Counted from the first letter of the stretch, positions 18,489 through 27,577 are shown. The stretch is DNA of 64,000 nucleotides from Methanobacterium_B sp963703015 (GCA_963703015.1 OY969779.1:1054001-1118000); one strand, 5' to 3'. Numbers and translations: made by a program. The notes: generated by a model not told the origin, from the sequence alone.

Positions 18489-18793
18489 AAAATTGGGTGT
18501 GAAATAAGACTCGATTTATTCTTTTTTTTTATTTATGAATTATTTAATCTAAAAATGGCTGGATTTACAAATCTTCACGCCCATCCACTGATTATGTATT
18601 TTCTTAATTTTGAAGTTCAGAACATAAAATTTATAATACCATGAAAAATATAAAATGATCATGGAGTAGTGTATTTAGAGTTAAATTACTCTTATCAAGT
18701 GTAATATTTGTTTACGTTCCTGAAGAATGTTATAAATTCAGTGTTTTGTCATGATATTTGTAAATAATTCCTAAAAAATTGGAGGTTTAGTTT
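18489..18793. other. Spacer before gap
   Basis: About 300 bases without a gene. It holds the T-run above, AT-rich sequence with several TATA-like words (for example near 18630 and 18730) and the ribosome binding site GGAGG at 18781-18785 for gap. The actual transcription start cannot be fixed from sequence alone. Confidence 0.5.
18515..18534 (+). terminator. T-run terminator after the 48-residue gene
   Basis: A stretch with ten consecutive T lies about 30 bases after the stop codon of the small zinc-ribbon gene. There is no obvious hairpin. Confidence 0.45.
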
Positions 18794-19810
18794 ATGAAAG
18801 CTGTTGGAATAAACGGATACGGTACAATAGGTAAAAGAGTAGCAGATGCTGTTTCTGCGCAGGATGATATGAAAATTGTTGGTGTTACAAAAAGAACTCC
18901 GAATTTTGAAGCTAAACGGGCAGTTGAACTAGGTTACGATATTTATATGAGCGCCCCAGATAGGGAAAATTTGTTTGAAGAAGCAGACATTCCTGTTAAA
19001 GGTACAATTAATGACCTTTATGATAAAGTAGATGTGATAGTAGACTGCACACCCGGAGGAGTGGGTGCTAAAAATATGGCAGACTATGAAAAGGCAGGAG
19101 TCAAGGGAATATTTCAGGGTGGTGAAAAACACGACCAGATAGGAAGATCCTTCAACTCATTTTCAAACTTCGAGGGTTCTCTTGGTGCAGACTTTACAAG
19201 GGTGGTATCATGCAACACAACTGGTTTGTGTAGAACATTAAACCCAATTAAAGAACTTGCAGGCATAAAAAAAGTCAGAGCAGTTATGGTAAGACGTGGT
19301 GCAGATCCGGGACAGGTAAGCAAGGGTCCAATCAATTCAATAGTACCTAACCCGCCAACTGTGCCTTCTCACCATGGACCAGATGTACAAACTGTTATGG
19401 AAGGACTAAAAATAACCACCATGGCACTTTTAGTTCCAACAACACTCATGCATCAGCACAACCTCATGGTTGAACTTGATTCCAGTGTCAGTGTGGATGA
19501 TGTTCTAGATACATTTGAAAAAACTCCTAGGGTAATTCCTGTTGAAGCTTCCAGTGGTTTAGGTTCTACAGCAGAAATTATGGAGTTTGCAAAGGATCTC
19601 GGAAGACCTAGGGGAGACCTGTTTGAAATAGCTGTCTGGAAAGAATCCCTCAACATCGTTGACAACGAACTATTCTACATGCAAGCAGTACACCAAGAAT
19701 CTGATGTGGTTCCAGAAAATGTTGATGCCATACGTGCAATGCTTGAAATGGAAACAGACCCTCAAAAATCCATTGCAAAAACCAATAAAAACATGGGCAT
19801 AATTGGTTAA
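18794..19810 (+). CDS. gap: Glyceraldehyde-3-phosphate dehydrogenase, archaeal type II
   Basis: Phosphorylating GAPDH of the archaeal class, working in gluconeogenesis with phosphoglycerate kinase and triosephosphate isomerase (both encoded near 42-44 kb). The Rossmann motif GINGYGTIGKRV is at residues 5-16, the catalytic cysteine in SCNTTGLCRTLN at about 140, and the conserved SHHGPDVQT near 195. Length 338 is normal for the type II enzyme. GGAGG lies 8 bases before the ATG. It is a single-gene unit. Confidence 0.96.
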   Translation: MKAVGINGYGTIGKRVADAVSAQDDMKIVGVTKRTPNFEAKRAVELGYDIYMSAPDRENLFEEADIPVKGTINDLYDKVDVIVDCTPGGVGAKNMADYEKAGVKGIFQGGEKHDQIGRSFNSFSNFEGSLGADFTRVVSCNTTGLCRTLNPIKELAGIKKVRAVMVRRGADPGQVSKGPINSIVPNPPTVPSHHGPDVQTVMEGLKITTMALLVPTTLMHQHNLMVELDSSVSVDDVLDTFEKTPRVIPVEASSGLGSTAEIMEFAKDLGRPRGDLFEIAVWKESLNIVDNELFYMQAVHQESDVVPENVDAIRAMLEMETDPQKSIAKTNKNMGIIG

Positions 19811-19843
19811 AAACAATTATTCCTTAATTTTTTTTCTATTTAT

Positions 19844-20389
19844 TTAAAAACTAGATTGCACAGTGTTCTGGTGGAGCACCTTAATTCCCTGTCCCTCAAA
19901 CTCATTCTTGAATCTCAAATCCCTTGTAAACAAGTAAGCCCTTTCATCATAGCCGTATGATATAAATAGTTTAAGTTGTCTAAGGGTTGTACCAAAATTC
20001 TCTATTTTTGGTTTAATCTCCAAGAAATATTTGTCATAACGATGCTTATAATCTGGATGGGGAGTTATATCTTCACTGTTACAGTTTGGACAGCTATTAA
20101 TATCATTGTGGGTTGTGTTACATGTTTTACATATGTAATGAGGTACTAAAAAAATTATATCAGGAGCACCAACCCTGAATCCAGAGTTAGAAACTATATA
20201 TTCTTCAGCATGTATTTTAACATTTTTCCAATCCCAATTTTCTGATTCTGAACTTTTAGATGTGATTAGTTTTCTTAGGTTTCCTGGTTTTAAAATCCAT
20301 AGCAACATATCATCATGTTCAGGAGTATCAAGTTGTTTGTCATCCAGTTTCCAGTATTGATCAAGACTTTGGTTTTGGGATTTTTTCAT
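19844..20389 (-). CDS. Putative PD-(D/E)XK nuclease with an inserted zinc ribbon
   Basis: I do not know a named family. The pattern of a PD-(D/E)XK nuclease is readable: a glutamate in HAEEYIV (62/63), PD at 76-77 in FRVGAPDIIFLVP, ExK at 124-126 in YFLEIKP, and a following glutamine in LRQLKLF (138). Between PD and ExK lies a zinc ribbon, CKTC (87/90) and CPNC (100/103), inserted where nucleases of this fold usually have a turn. Near the N-terminus, NQSLDQYW (residues 6-13) resembles the PCNA-binding PIP box (QxxLxxFF). The gene stands alone on the minus strand, converging on gap, with GGTG 8 bases before the ATG. A DNA-repair or Holliday-junction role is inference; a non-catalytic protein is possible. 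Confidence 0.55.
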   Translation of the reverse strand: MKKSQNQSLDQYWKLDDKQLDTPEHDDMLLWILKPGNLRKLITSKSSESENWDWKNVKIHAEEYIVSNSGFRVGAPDIIFLVPHYICKTCNTTHNDINSCPNCNSEDITPHPDYKHRYDKYFLEIKPKIENFGTTLRQLKLFISYGYDERAYLFTRDLRFKNEFEGQGIKVLHQNTVQSSF

Positions 20390-20530
20390 TGTTCAAACAC
20401 CTTTAGATAGTTTTTATGGTTTACAACTAAATTATCCTTTCGAAAAATAATAGTTGTTTAGGGTTTGTATTTACATGATCTTAGGTTTCAATGATAAATA
20501 GAATAGCAACATCCTACAGTATTAGATAAC

Positions 20531-21163
20531 ATGAAATATGATTTTCACACCCATTCAAAATATTCAGCTGATGGTTATGTAAAACCTAGGGATCTTGTTA
20601 AGGCTGCTGTTAAGAAAGGTTTAGATGGTATTGCTGTAACTGATCATGGCACCATCAAAGGTGCTTTAGAAGCTAAGAAATATGAAACCAATGAACTTAA
20701 TGTCATAACAGGATCAGAAATTCTAACTAACATTGGAGAAGTCATAGGACTTTTTTTAACGGATGACGTAGTTTCATACGATTTTTTTGATGTGGTTGAA
20801 GATATTAAATCTCAAAATGGAGTTGTTGTATTGCCCCATCCATTTGATGGTGTGAGGGGCACATCAACACATCCTGATCAAAAACTGTCTAGGTATGTAG
20901 ACAGTGTGGAAGTGTTTAATTCCCGGTGTGTTCGCAGTGCTTACAATGATCTGGCACATGATTACGCTCAAAAGAACCATTTGAATATCATTGCAGGTAG
21001 TGATGCTCATTTTAAAAATGAAGTTGGAAATGCAGGTGTTTCAACAGAAAGATCCGATATTCAAGACGCCGTTATAAAGGGAGATTTAACTGTTTTTGGT
21101 AGAAGATCAAACATCCTAAACCCTGTAACAACCAAGTTACTTAAGATATTGAGAAGAGCTTAA
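20531..21163 (+). CDS. PHP-domain metal-dependent phosphoesterase
   Basis: The PHP fold (polymerase and histidinol phosphatase) hydrolyses phosphate esters with two or three metals. FHTHSKYSADG (residues 4-14), VTDHGTIKGALEA, a histidine in LPHPFDG and the late AGSDAHF supply the metal ligands in the usual order. At 210 residues it contains little beyond the domain. Substrates in this group include 3',5'-nucleotides and short RNA; which applies is unknown. It has no clear ribosome binding site; a nearby TATA-like word allows a very short leader. Confidence 0.85.
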   Translation: MKYDFHTHSKYSADGYVKPRDLVKAAVKKGLDGIAVTDHGTIKGALEAKKYETNELNVITGSEILTNIGEVIGLFLTDDVVSYDFFDVVEDIKSQNGVVVLPHPFDGVRGTSTHPDQKLSRYVDSVEVFNSRCVRSAYNDLAHDYAQKNHLNIIAGSDAHFKNEVGNAGVSTERSDIQDAVIKGDLTVFGRRSNILNPVTTKLLKILRRA

Positions 21164-21339
21164 AAACTGAAAAATAGATGATCTGTTTTTATCAGGTCCA
21201 GTGTCTAAGTACTGGTCAGATTAGGTTCAAAATAGATAAAAATTTTTTATGAAATAAATTTAATATAACCAAAAACAGAACCATTAGCAATAATTTATTC
21301 TGATTAATAGGATGTACTACTCAATCATGGTGATTTGTT

Positions 21340-22479
21340 ATGGATGAATGTCAAGATTATGGACTCACAAGAGATACTGAAAGAAAAAATTTGAATTTAA
21401 ATCCACTTCAAAGGGGTGGTGTACTTCCACTTGAATCTCGGAAGGCACTATATGAATTTTCTGATGGTTACAGTGTTTGTGACTACTGTGCTGGTAGGCT
21501 TGATGAAATAACTAAACCTCAGATAAATGGATTTTTGGAAGATCTCGCAGGTTTTATCAATACAGATTTTGCAAGAACTGTCCATGGAGCACGAGAAGGA
21601 AAATTCGCTGTAATGCATGCTCTGTGTGAGCCTGGAGATACCATAGTTATCGATGGTAATGCTCATTACACCACACATGTGGCCGCTGAAAGAGCTGGCC
21701 TCAACATGGTTGATGTGCCTAACACAGATTATCCCAACTACGAGGTAACTCCTGAATCTTATAAGGAAGTTCTAGATGACTTGTATGATCAAGGTGAAGA
21801 GGTGAGCCTTGTACTTTTAACTCATGTTGATGGTAACTACGGTAATCTCACTGATGCCCGTTCAATAGGTAAAATTGCCCATGATGCGGGAGTCCCACTC
21901 CTTCTTAACTGTGCATATTCCATGGGCCGATTACCAATTGATGCGAAGGCATTGAATGCAGATTTTGTTGTTGGTAGTGGACACAAGAGTATGGCTGCAT
22001 CTGGACCAATTGGTGTCTTGGGATTGAAAGAAGAATGGGCAGATATTATTCTTAAAAGATCTGATAGGGCTCAGGTGAAGGAACTTGAAATGCTTGGATG
22101 TACCAGTCGTGGAGCTCCTGTTGCTACCCTCATGGCATCATTTCCCCATGTGATTGATAGGGTGAAGAAATGGGATGTTGAAGTTAAAGAGACTAGAAAA
22201 TTTGTTGAAACACTGGAAAATATTGATGGTATTAGTCAGTTGGGTAAAAAGCCTAAAGATCATGATCTCGTTAGATTTGAAACCCCAATATTTGATGAAA
22301 TTGCAAAACATCACACTAGAAGAGGGTTCTTTTTGTATGAAGAACTTAAAAAACGAAGGATAGTTGGAATTAAACGTGGCCAAACAAAATGGTTTAAGTG
22401 CAGTGTGTATGGATTCAGTGCCGAACAGAAGGAATACATTGCCGAAACTTTCGTTGATATAGCTTCAAAAGTCTATTGA
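21340..22479 (+). CDS. pscS: O-phospho-L-seryl-tRNA:Cys-tRNA synthase (SepCysS)
   Basis: A PLP enzyme that converts phosphoseryl-tRNA(Cys) to cysteinyl-tRNA(Cys), the indirect route to cysteine used by many methanogens together with SepRS. Seen are the cysteine pair in VCDYCAGRLDEI (about residues 46-57), TVHGAREGKFAVMHAL, the PLP lysine in GSGHKSMAASGP (about 212-223) and the third conserved cysteine in LGCTSRGAP (about 252-260). Length 379 fits. GGTGAT lies 5 bases before the ATG. The gene is strong support for a methanogen source. Confidence 0.95.
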   Translation: MDECQDYGLTRDTERKNLNLNPLQRGGVLPLESRKALYEFSDGYSVCDYCAGRLDEITKPQINGFLEDLAGFINTDFARTVHGAREGKFAVMHALCEPGDTIVIDGNAHYTTHVAAERAGLNMVDVPNTDYPNYEVTPESYKEVLDDLYDQGEEVSLVLLTHVDGNYGNLTDARSIGKIAHDAGVPLLLNCAYSMGRLPIDAKALNADFVVGSGHKSMAASGPIGVLGLKEEWADIILKRSDRAQVKELEMLGCTSRGAPVATLMASFPHVIDRVKKWDVEVKETRKFVETLENIDGISQLGKKPKDHDLVRFETPIFDEIAKHHTRRGFFLYEELKKRRIVGIKRGQTKWFKCSVYGFSAEQKEYIAETFVDIASKVY

Positions 22480-22488
22480 TCCTAAAAA

Positions 22489-22504
22489 TATTATTTTTTT
22501 TTTA
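22489..22504 (+). terminator. T-run terminator after pscS
   Basis: A run of about a dozen T follows the pscS stop by roughly 15 bases. No hairpin is seen. Confidence 0.45.
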
Positions 22505-22651
22505 GATCTTTTTGTTTTACAATATCAGCCACTAAATTTTTTATAAAAAAACTTTTTGTGGATATCTGGAAATCCTAGTGAGAATTAGGTGTTCAACAAA
22601 CCCATGTTTAAACTCAAAGAGCCTCAATTATTTTAGGGTTTAGTTTAAATA

Positions 22652-23110
22652 TTATATTTTAACTACTGGGAACTGGACTTCTGTTAGTAGCTCATCTTCA
22701 GATACTTCCATTGGACTGTTGAAGTATATCTCAATTGGTGCACCAACCATCTAATAACTGTCTTCAATAAGTTTATTCATTAAAGATTCGTATACCAATC
22801 CAATTTCATTGTAAGGACCCTCATGTAATGCATAAAGTACTGTTTGAGCAGGAATATCCTTAATTTTTACTTTTCCTGATTCAGATGCTTCACCACTAAA
22901 TGGTATGCCCATCTCATACTGCATATCATCAGGTGAAACTTCTTCAGGACTGGTATAATACACAGAATATGACGGACCACTCATCTTAACATCATGGTTA
23001 ATCATCCAATCAACTATTACACCAATCAAAATCCCCATGTTAGCCACAGGGCCCCTGTAAAAAATGTATGCCACGTGTTTTTCTTTAGTTTGTTTAATAT
23101 TTATCTCCAT
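22652..23110 (-). pseudogene. GyrI-like effector-binding protein interrupted by an in-frame TAG
   Basis: The frame codes for 119 residues of a GyrI/AraC effector-binding domain (for example ALHEGPYNEIGLVYESLM), meets TAG at 22751-22753, then continues in the same frame for 32 more residues (MVGAPIEIYFNSPMEVSEDE and on to FPVVKI) before TAA at 22652. The intact paralogue next door continues through the same point with KYDIVGPVTEVYLNDPGEV, so the tail is genuine. A single base change explains the break. The codon after TAG is ATG, so reinitiation could give a separate 32-residue piece. No pyrrolysine genes are in the window, and the order is not known to use UAG as pyrrolysine, so a fresh nonsense mutation or a sequencing error is the simplest reading. 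Confidence 0.75.
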
Positions 23111-23203
23111 ACTTTACCCCACAAAAAAAATTTATAGTAGGAATAAATTTTGTGGATTTATGTAAATGGTGATTTTTGGTTTATTTTAAAATCCAACTAA
23201 ATT

Positions 23204-23668
23204 TCAGCCCATTTTAATGACAGGAAATCTTACTTCTGTCAACAATTCTTCCTGTGGAACTTCCCCTGGATCATTTAAATAAACCTCTGTAACAGGTCCC
23301 ACAATATCATACTTATTCTCATCAGCATACTTGGCTATTGCTTGTATTACTGGACCAACTTCATTGTAAGGGCCTTTATGTATAGCTGCTAATACTGTAT
23401 GTTCTGGTATCTCCTTGAATCCAAGCATACCTTCCTGAAGCTTTAAATCACCATCAAATGAAAATCCTAGTTCATACTCCAATTCATTTTCAGGAACTTC
23501 ATCAGGACTGTTAAAATATGCCCCATAAACCATTCCAGTCATTTTAAGACCGTCATCAATTACCAATTGACCCACTTCCTGAAGATGGGCTGGTATTTTA
23601 CTGTAACTTCCTTTGTACTGTGCATATGCTACTTTAGTTTCTTCGATCCTTTTTTCAAGTATTTCCAT
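23204..23668 (-). CDS. GyrI-like small-molecule-binding domain protein
   Basis: A stand-alone SHS2-type domain like GyrI and the effector-binding half of BmrR/AraC-type regulators, which bind hydrophobic small molecules. Repeated halves are visible: FNSPDEVPENELEYELGFSF and LNDPGEVPQEELLTEVRFPV, with AAIHKGPYNEVGPVIQAIA between. There is no DNA-binding domain. The frame extends to a TTG at 23683, but the ATG at 23668 has GGAG about 10 bases upstream (GGAGTG-TAAAATC-ATG), giving 154 residues. It is a tandem paralogue of the interrupted gene next to it; the 93-base gap between them suggests one operon. Confidence 0.8.
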   Translation of the reverse strand: MEILEKRIEETKVAYAQYKGSYSKIPAHLQEVGQLVIDDGLKMTGMVYGAYFNSPDEVPENELEYELGFSFDGDLKLQEGMLGFKEIPEHTVLAAIHKGPYNEVGPVIQAIAKYADENKYDIVGPVTEVYLNDPGEVPQEELLTEVRFPVIKMG

Positions 23669-23841
23669 GATTTTACACTCCAAACTTAAATTTGTAGATC
23701 ATAGATATTAAAAATAGTTGTGTTAGTTTCCCTAAATAATGCCAGAAGAATAATTTGTAAAAAAGAACTCGTTGATAAAAAGAAAGAATCTAAGATAAAA
23801 AGTAAATAAAAGAAAAGTATGTTGATGATCCTAGCCTATCC

Positions 23842-24339
23842 TCATACAGGATGTGGACGATGGCTATTTTTCAAAGTAATTGTATCATCAGCAGAATTTT
23901 TTAAAGCAACACTGAAGCCTGGTTCAGCACCAATGACAATTGTTTGTTTACCATTTTCCTTAGCAACATTTATGAGCGGGAAAAAGTCAACATCACGAGT
24001 CATTAAAGCAATTATATCAATATTAGGATTATGGATTAACTCAAAGGCTTCTATAGCCATCTGGACATCAGTTTCACCAGCTACGATCATTGGTGAAAAT
24101 CCTTGATTAACAACAGCTTCAATCAGTTTGTCTGAAGCATATTGATTTAAAAATACTTTACCAACTTTTACATTACCATGCTCGAGCATTAGATCCCTTA
24201 CAATTTCTAGATCACAATCAAACTCTTTTCTGAGCATATTAGGACCATCTACAAGCAATCCTATATTTTTTCCCTGGGAATTTTCCCTAATTAATGGAAT
24301 ATAATCTTTAAATGAACTTAATTTTTCAAAACGATGCAT
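23842..24339 (-). CDS. NYN-domain protein (LabA/DUF88-like, PIN fold)
   Basis: A predicted RNase of the NYN group. The conserved acidic residues appear as LLVDGPNMLRKEF near the start, AGETDVQMAIEA in the middle and ALMTRDVDFFPLINVAKENG late, the typical D...D...D arrangement. At about 165 residues it is a single domain, like a family I know as common in methanogens. The frame extends nine codons further, but GGAG sits 7 bases before the ATG at 24339, so I start there. The cellular RNA target is unknown. The neighbours are a GyrI-like gene and, 305 bases upstream, the ligase-Ku pair. Confidence 0.82.
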   Translation of the reverse strand: MHRFEKLSSFKDYIPLIRENSQGKNIGLLVDGPNMLRKEFDCDLEIVRDLMLEHGNVKVGKVFLNQYASDKLIEAVVNQGFSPMIVAGETDVQMAIEAFELIHNPNIDIIALMTRDVDFFPLINVAKENGKQTIVIGAEPGFSVALKNSADDTITLKNSHRPHPV

Positions 24340-24644
24340 ATTATCACTCCAGTGAATCATTTTCACGTTTAATGACAGATTAATTTAGTAAATTTGAAAT
24401 TCTTTAAATGATGTAAGTATCTTTATAGTCAATAAATGATAAGTACCTATGCCTAAATCATACCCAAATTGAATTTTCAAATAAAAAAGATAAAAAATTC
24501 TACTCACAACCCCATGAAAAAAGGATATTAAAGCCTCCAAATTACAATTTCCGGAATTTACAACGACATTTTTTTATATTGATTTTTTTTTAAAACCTTA
24601 CACATTAAAAATTGAATCATAGACATATCCTTAGTAAAAATCTA
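24340..24644. other. Spacer between the NYN gene and the ligase gene
   Basis: About 305 bases between two minus-strand genes. It holds the promoter area of the NYN gene and, near 24570-24600, A/T runs that read as a T-rich terminator for the ligase-Ku unit on the minus strand only weakly. I see no gene or RNA in it. Confidence 0.45.
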
Positions 24645-25550
24645 TCATTTACCATTTGCATCATCCCATCTGAATCTCACCCATACAGGAGCCCTTGGAG
24701 ATCTTTTTATCATTTCCTGCATTTTAATTTCTGCTGGAAATGGTTTGGAAGTCACAAGTACTTCTGATTCAAGATCTTTCGGAATATCAATGGTTAATGG
24801 TTGTTGATTTTCCATGAGGATCTTTAGTATTTCTTCCCTTTCAGCATCAGTGAAACCTGTACCTACCTTACCAAAGTACTTGCCATCCTTTTCCATCATG
24901 AGCGCTCCGAATGGAATGCTGCTTGTGCTCTTGGTTGCTCCTATGATATGAACATCAACAGTGTCTCCCTTTTTAACCTTCAACCAATTCTTGGATCGTT
25001 GTCCAAACTCGTAGTTTGAATCTAAATTTTTTATAACAGCCCCCTCATATCCATCGGTAATATACTGATTGAACTGTTTTTCTGGATCCCTTAACTCCTC
25101 AAACTGGACAAGTTTTATTCGTGCATCCTCTTCTACAGAGTGTAACAAAACTGCTTTACGTTTATAGAGGGGTTTTTTACTGATATCTTGTTTATTGTAA
25201 CAAACTATGTCGAAGATATTGTAGGTTGCAGGAATTTTTTTAGAAAGCAAACCGATCTTAAAACGATCCTCTACATTTCTGTTCAGAAGCTGTCTAAAAC
25301 CTCCTTTCACTGTCATTTCACCATCAACTACCCAGTTGTTATCGTGAATATTATTCTTAAGTGCTTCCACAATTTCAGGGAATTTATGTGTGGCCTGAAT
25401 ATTTCTCCGGGTCCATAGAGCTATTTCTCCCCCATGGTTCATGGCTATGATCCTTTCACCATCATATTTCGGTTCGATGATCCAAGAATCAGTGGGATCC
25501 AAACTGGATGGATCCGTTAATGTGGCCAACATAGGTTCTATCATGTTCAA
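24645..25550 (-). CDS. ATP-dependent DNA ligase, LigD-type ligase domain (NHEJ)
   Basis: The protein is the adenylation plus OB-fold core of an ATP-dependent ligase as found in bacterial LigD. Motif I is EPKYDGERII with the adenylated lysine near residue 26; VVDGEMTV (motif III-like), EGAVIKNLDSNYEFG (motif IV) and NWLKVKKGD (motif V) follow, and the OB part ends in VWVRFRWDD. At 301 residues it has no polymerase or 3'-phosphoesterase domain. It starts 18 bases after the Ku stop; GGAG lies 8 bases before a TTG at 25550, with an ATG two codons later. Pairing with Ku makes a role in non-homologous end joining very likely. It is distinct from the replicative archaeal Lig1 (about 550 residues). 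Confidence 0.9.
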   Translation of the reverse strand: MNMIEPMLATLTDPSSLDPTDSWIIEPKYDGERIIAMNHGGEIALWTRRNIQATHKFPEIVEALKNNIHDNNWVVDGEMTVKGGFRQLLNRNVEDRFKIGLLSKKIPATYNIFDIVCYNKQDISKKPLYKRKAVLLHSVEEDARIKLVQFEELRDPEKQFNQYITDGYEGAVIKNLDSNYEFGQRSKNWLKVKKGDTVDVHIIGATKSTSSIPFGALMMEKDGKYFGKVGTGFTDAEREEILKILMENQQPLTIDIPKDLESEVLVTSKPFPAEIKMQEMIKRSPRAPVWVRFRWDDANGK

Positions 25551-25568
25551 GGAACATTCTCCATTGTT

Positions 25569-26333
25569 TTAATCTGTTTCAAGCATTTTTTCAAGTTCTG
25601 CTTCGATTGATCTGGTTTCAGGTAAGCTGAATTCTTCAGCTTTAACTTCTTCCCCTAGATAACGTTTTTCAATAAGTTCTTTAACTTCTTTAGTGTAGGT
25701 TTCAGTATAATCAGACCAATTAAAACTGAATGTCATCTTATTAATTGCTTGAACTCCCTTATCTACCAGTTCATCAGTGACATCTGATTCCAATACTTCC
25801 ACTTCATCTATGGATCTTACCTGCTCATTGTAGAGTAGTTGTTTAAGAAGCAGCCCCTTTCCATGGGGCTTTAACATTCCAATGTACTCATTGGTTCTTG
25901 AAACCCAATTCACTATTGCAACCTTTTTACTTCGTTCCATTGCTTCTTTCAATAGCAGGAAACTTTTTCCTGCACCACCCTTAGTTGGTGCGTCAGTTCC
26001 CAAGTAGTATGGTTTACTGAGGGCTTCCACTGGAATTTCATCCATCTCACAAAATCCTTTAATTTCCATTATCTTGGTTGAAAATGGTTTTAATGTATTC
26101 AATTCTTCATCTGTAAATTGTAGACATTCTCCTCCCACAATGTATGCTTTGGTTATGTCATCTGGTTTAAGTTCCTCACCATCCTTTTCACATACCTTCT
26201 TGTAACGAACCCTTCCACAATCCTCTTTATGAACCTGGTGGAAACTTATATGTAAATTACCACTTGCAGCATAGGATCGAATAGGCACTAGTATTGTGCC
26301 AAATGATAAGTAACCTGACCATATGGACCTCAT
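25569..26333 (-). CDS. ku: Ku protein, bacterial type (NHEJ)
   Basis: Ku homodimers encircle broken DNA ends and recruit ligase. The opening MRSIWSGYLSFGTILVPIRS is the bacterial Ku signature; FHQVHKEDCGRVRYKKVCEKDGEE, the PYYLGTD segment and the ALAI-like VAIVNWVSRTNEYIGML follow. The 254 residues form the Ku core, with only a short acidic C-terminal tail (AELEKMLETD) instead of the basic tail of some bacterial Ku proteins. It is the first gene of the Ku-ligase unit. Ku is rare in archaea, so transfer from bacteria is likely, though base use looks like the neighbours'. Confidence 0.93.
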   Translation of the reverse strand: MRSIWSGYLSFGTILVPIRSYAASGNLHISFHQVHKEDCGRVRYKKVCEKDGEELKPDDITKAYIVGGECLQFTDEELNTLKPFSTKIMEIKGFCEMDEIPVEALSKPYYLGTDAPTKGGAGKSFLLLKEAMERSKKVAIVNWVSRTNEYIGMLKPHGKGLLLKQLLYNEQVRSIDEVEVLESDVTDELVDKGVQAINKMTFSFNWSDYTETYTKEVKELIEKRYLGEEVKAEEFSLPETRSIEAELEKMLETD

Positions 26334-26445
26334 TTAATCACCCCTACTACGAATTAAATATTATGTTTGTTTCAGGTCCTAAATTATTTTTTTGATCAAA
26401 CAAACAAATTCATTGCAAAGTCCTGAAAGTTTCTAGTGAATACTC

Positions 26446-27258
26446 CTAATTAGAGTCCATATAAAGTAAAGCAATAAACCTTGAATCCAACATGACAATG
26501 TAAGGAGCAATTAATCCTTCAGCAATAATAAAACATATAATATTTATTTTTGCAAGCTCTTTTATCAATAACGGACCACCCATAACAACAATGGTTAAAA
26601 GAACCAGGAAATATGCTATTAACATCCTTTTAAATCCTATTTTTCTGATTTTTATGAAAATTTCCTTGAAGTTAAATGCTTCCCTAAAGGATCCTCCCAT
26701 GGATGCCATGTGGGGAATTGCAACCGTAAATATCATGTCTAGAATAAATCCTAAAATTACAACGAATATCACAATAATAAACAACATCTGATCTGGGATT
26801 GGTGATGCTAAAATATTCAATCCTGAAGTTAAGTAATCAACAAGGTGGAATAGGATTATTATGGGCATTGGAGTCAAAGTGTAATTTAAGATATAATACA
26901 GGATGATCAAGGGAATTGAAAAATATATGGATATGAGTACGGTTTCATTGATCCCGTGTTTAAACATGATATTAAACTTATTAAATTTTGGTGGAACTTC
27001 AATGCCTTCTATGCTCTTTTGAACCATTCTAAATGCATATCCTGCTTCAAACAATAATAATAGGGATACAACTCCAATGAGGAATACAAGTAAGATCCAA
27101 TAATGAACTCCCAATAGGTAATGTAAAAAATTACCAAACAGCACATAATATCCAAATACAGAAACAGTGATTAAGATTATAAATCCCAAGAAACTGAACT
27201 GTTTAACTCCATAAAAAGGATATTTAGCAGATTCATATAGAATTTCCCATATTCTCAT
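26446..27258 (-). CDS. DUF4013-like polytopic membrane protein
   Basis: A 270-residue protein with about six transmembrane segments separated by short loops, among them FLGFIILITVSVFGYYVLFG (about 23-42), the 54-75 region, 106-125, 150-185 and two near the C-terminus. The stretch GYAFRMVQKSIEGIEVPPKF between helices two and three is characteristic of DUF4013 proteins, which are abundant in Methanobacteriales. The function is unknown. It is a single gene, about 110 bases upstream of ku on the same strand, and probably separate. Confidence 0.65.
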   Translation of the reverse strand: MRIWEILYESAKYPFYGVKQFSFLGFIILITVSVFGYYVLFGNFLHYLLGVHYWILLVFLIGVVSLLLLFEAGYAFRMVQKSIEGIEVPPKFNKFNIMFKHGINETVLISIYFSIPLIILYYILNYTLTPMPIIILFHLVDYLTSGLNILASPIPDQMLFIIVIFVVILGFILDMIFTVAIPHMASMGGSFREAFNFKEIFIKIRKIGFKRMLIAYFLVLLTIVVMGGPLLIKELAKINIICFIIAEGLIAPYIVMLDSRFIALLYMDSN

Positions 27259-27577
27259 TTAATAAATTTCTCCTATTTATTCCATATTTTTCATTAATTA
27301 CCAGATTTATCTCTACAGAATTTTACTTAAAAAAGCATATAAACATTTCTAAAAGGAAACTCTGGGCAATGAACAGCAAGTCGTGAAACAAGGGATTTAA
27401 ATTAGTTTCACAGTATTGAAACCTTCAATAGATTCAATAAAATTCGGAAAAATTAGTTTAATATCTGTAATTTAATGTTTAAAATTAGGAATAAAAAATT
27501 GGATACTGTATGATTTTAATGATAAAGAAAAATTGTAAAATATGTTAAGGGCTGAGAAACCCAAATTAATATTAGAG
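27259..27577. other. Spacer between the DUF4013-like gene and tRNA-Ser
   Basis: About 320 bases of AT-rich DNA. It must contain the 3' end of the long ribosomal transcript and the promoter of the membrane-protein gene. I see no open frame or RNA-like fold in it. Confidence 0.5.

Noticed and set aside
21198..21215. CCAGT/ACTGG hairpin after the PHP gene
   Set aside because: Only five base pairs with an 8-base loop and no T-run; too weak to call a terminator.
22751..22753. Pyrrolysine reading of the in-frame TAG
   Set aside because: No pyl genes are seen, the order is not known to use pyrrolysine, and GyrI-like proteins are not known pyrrolysine proteins; a nonsense mutation is simpler.
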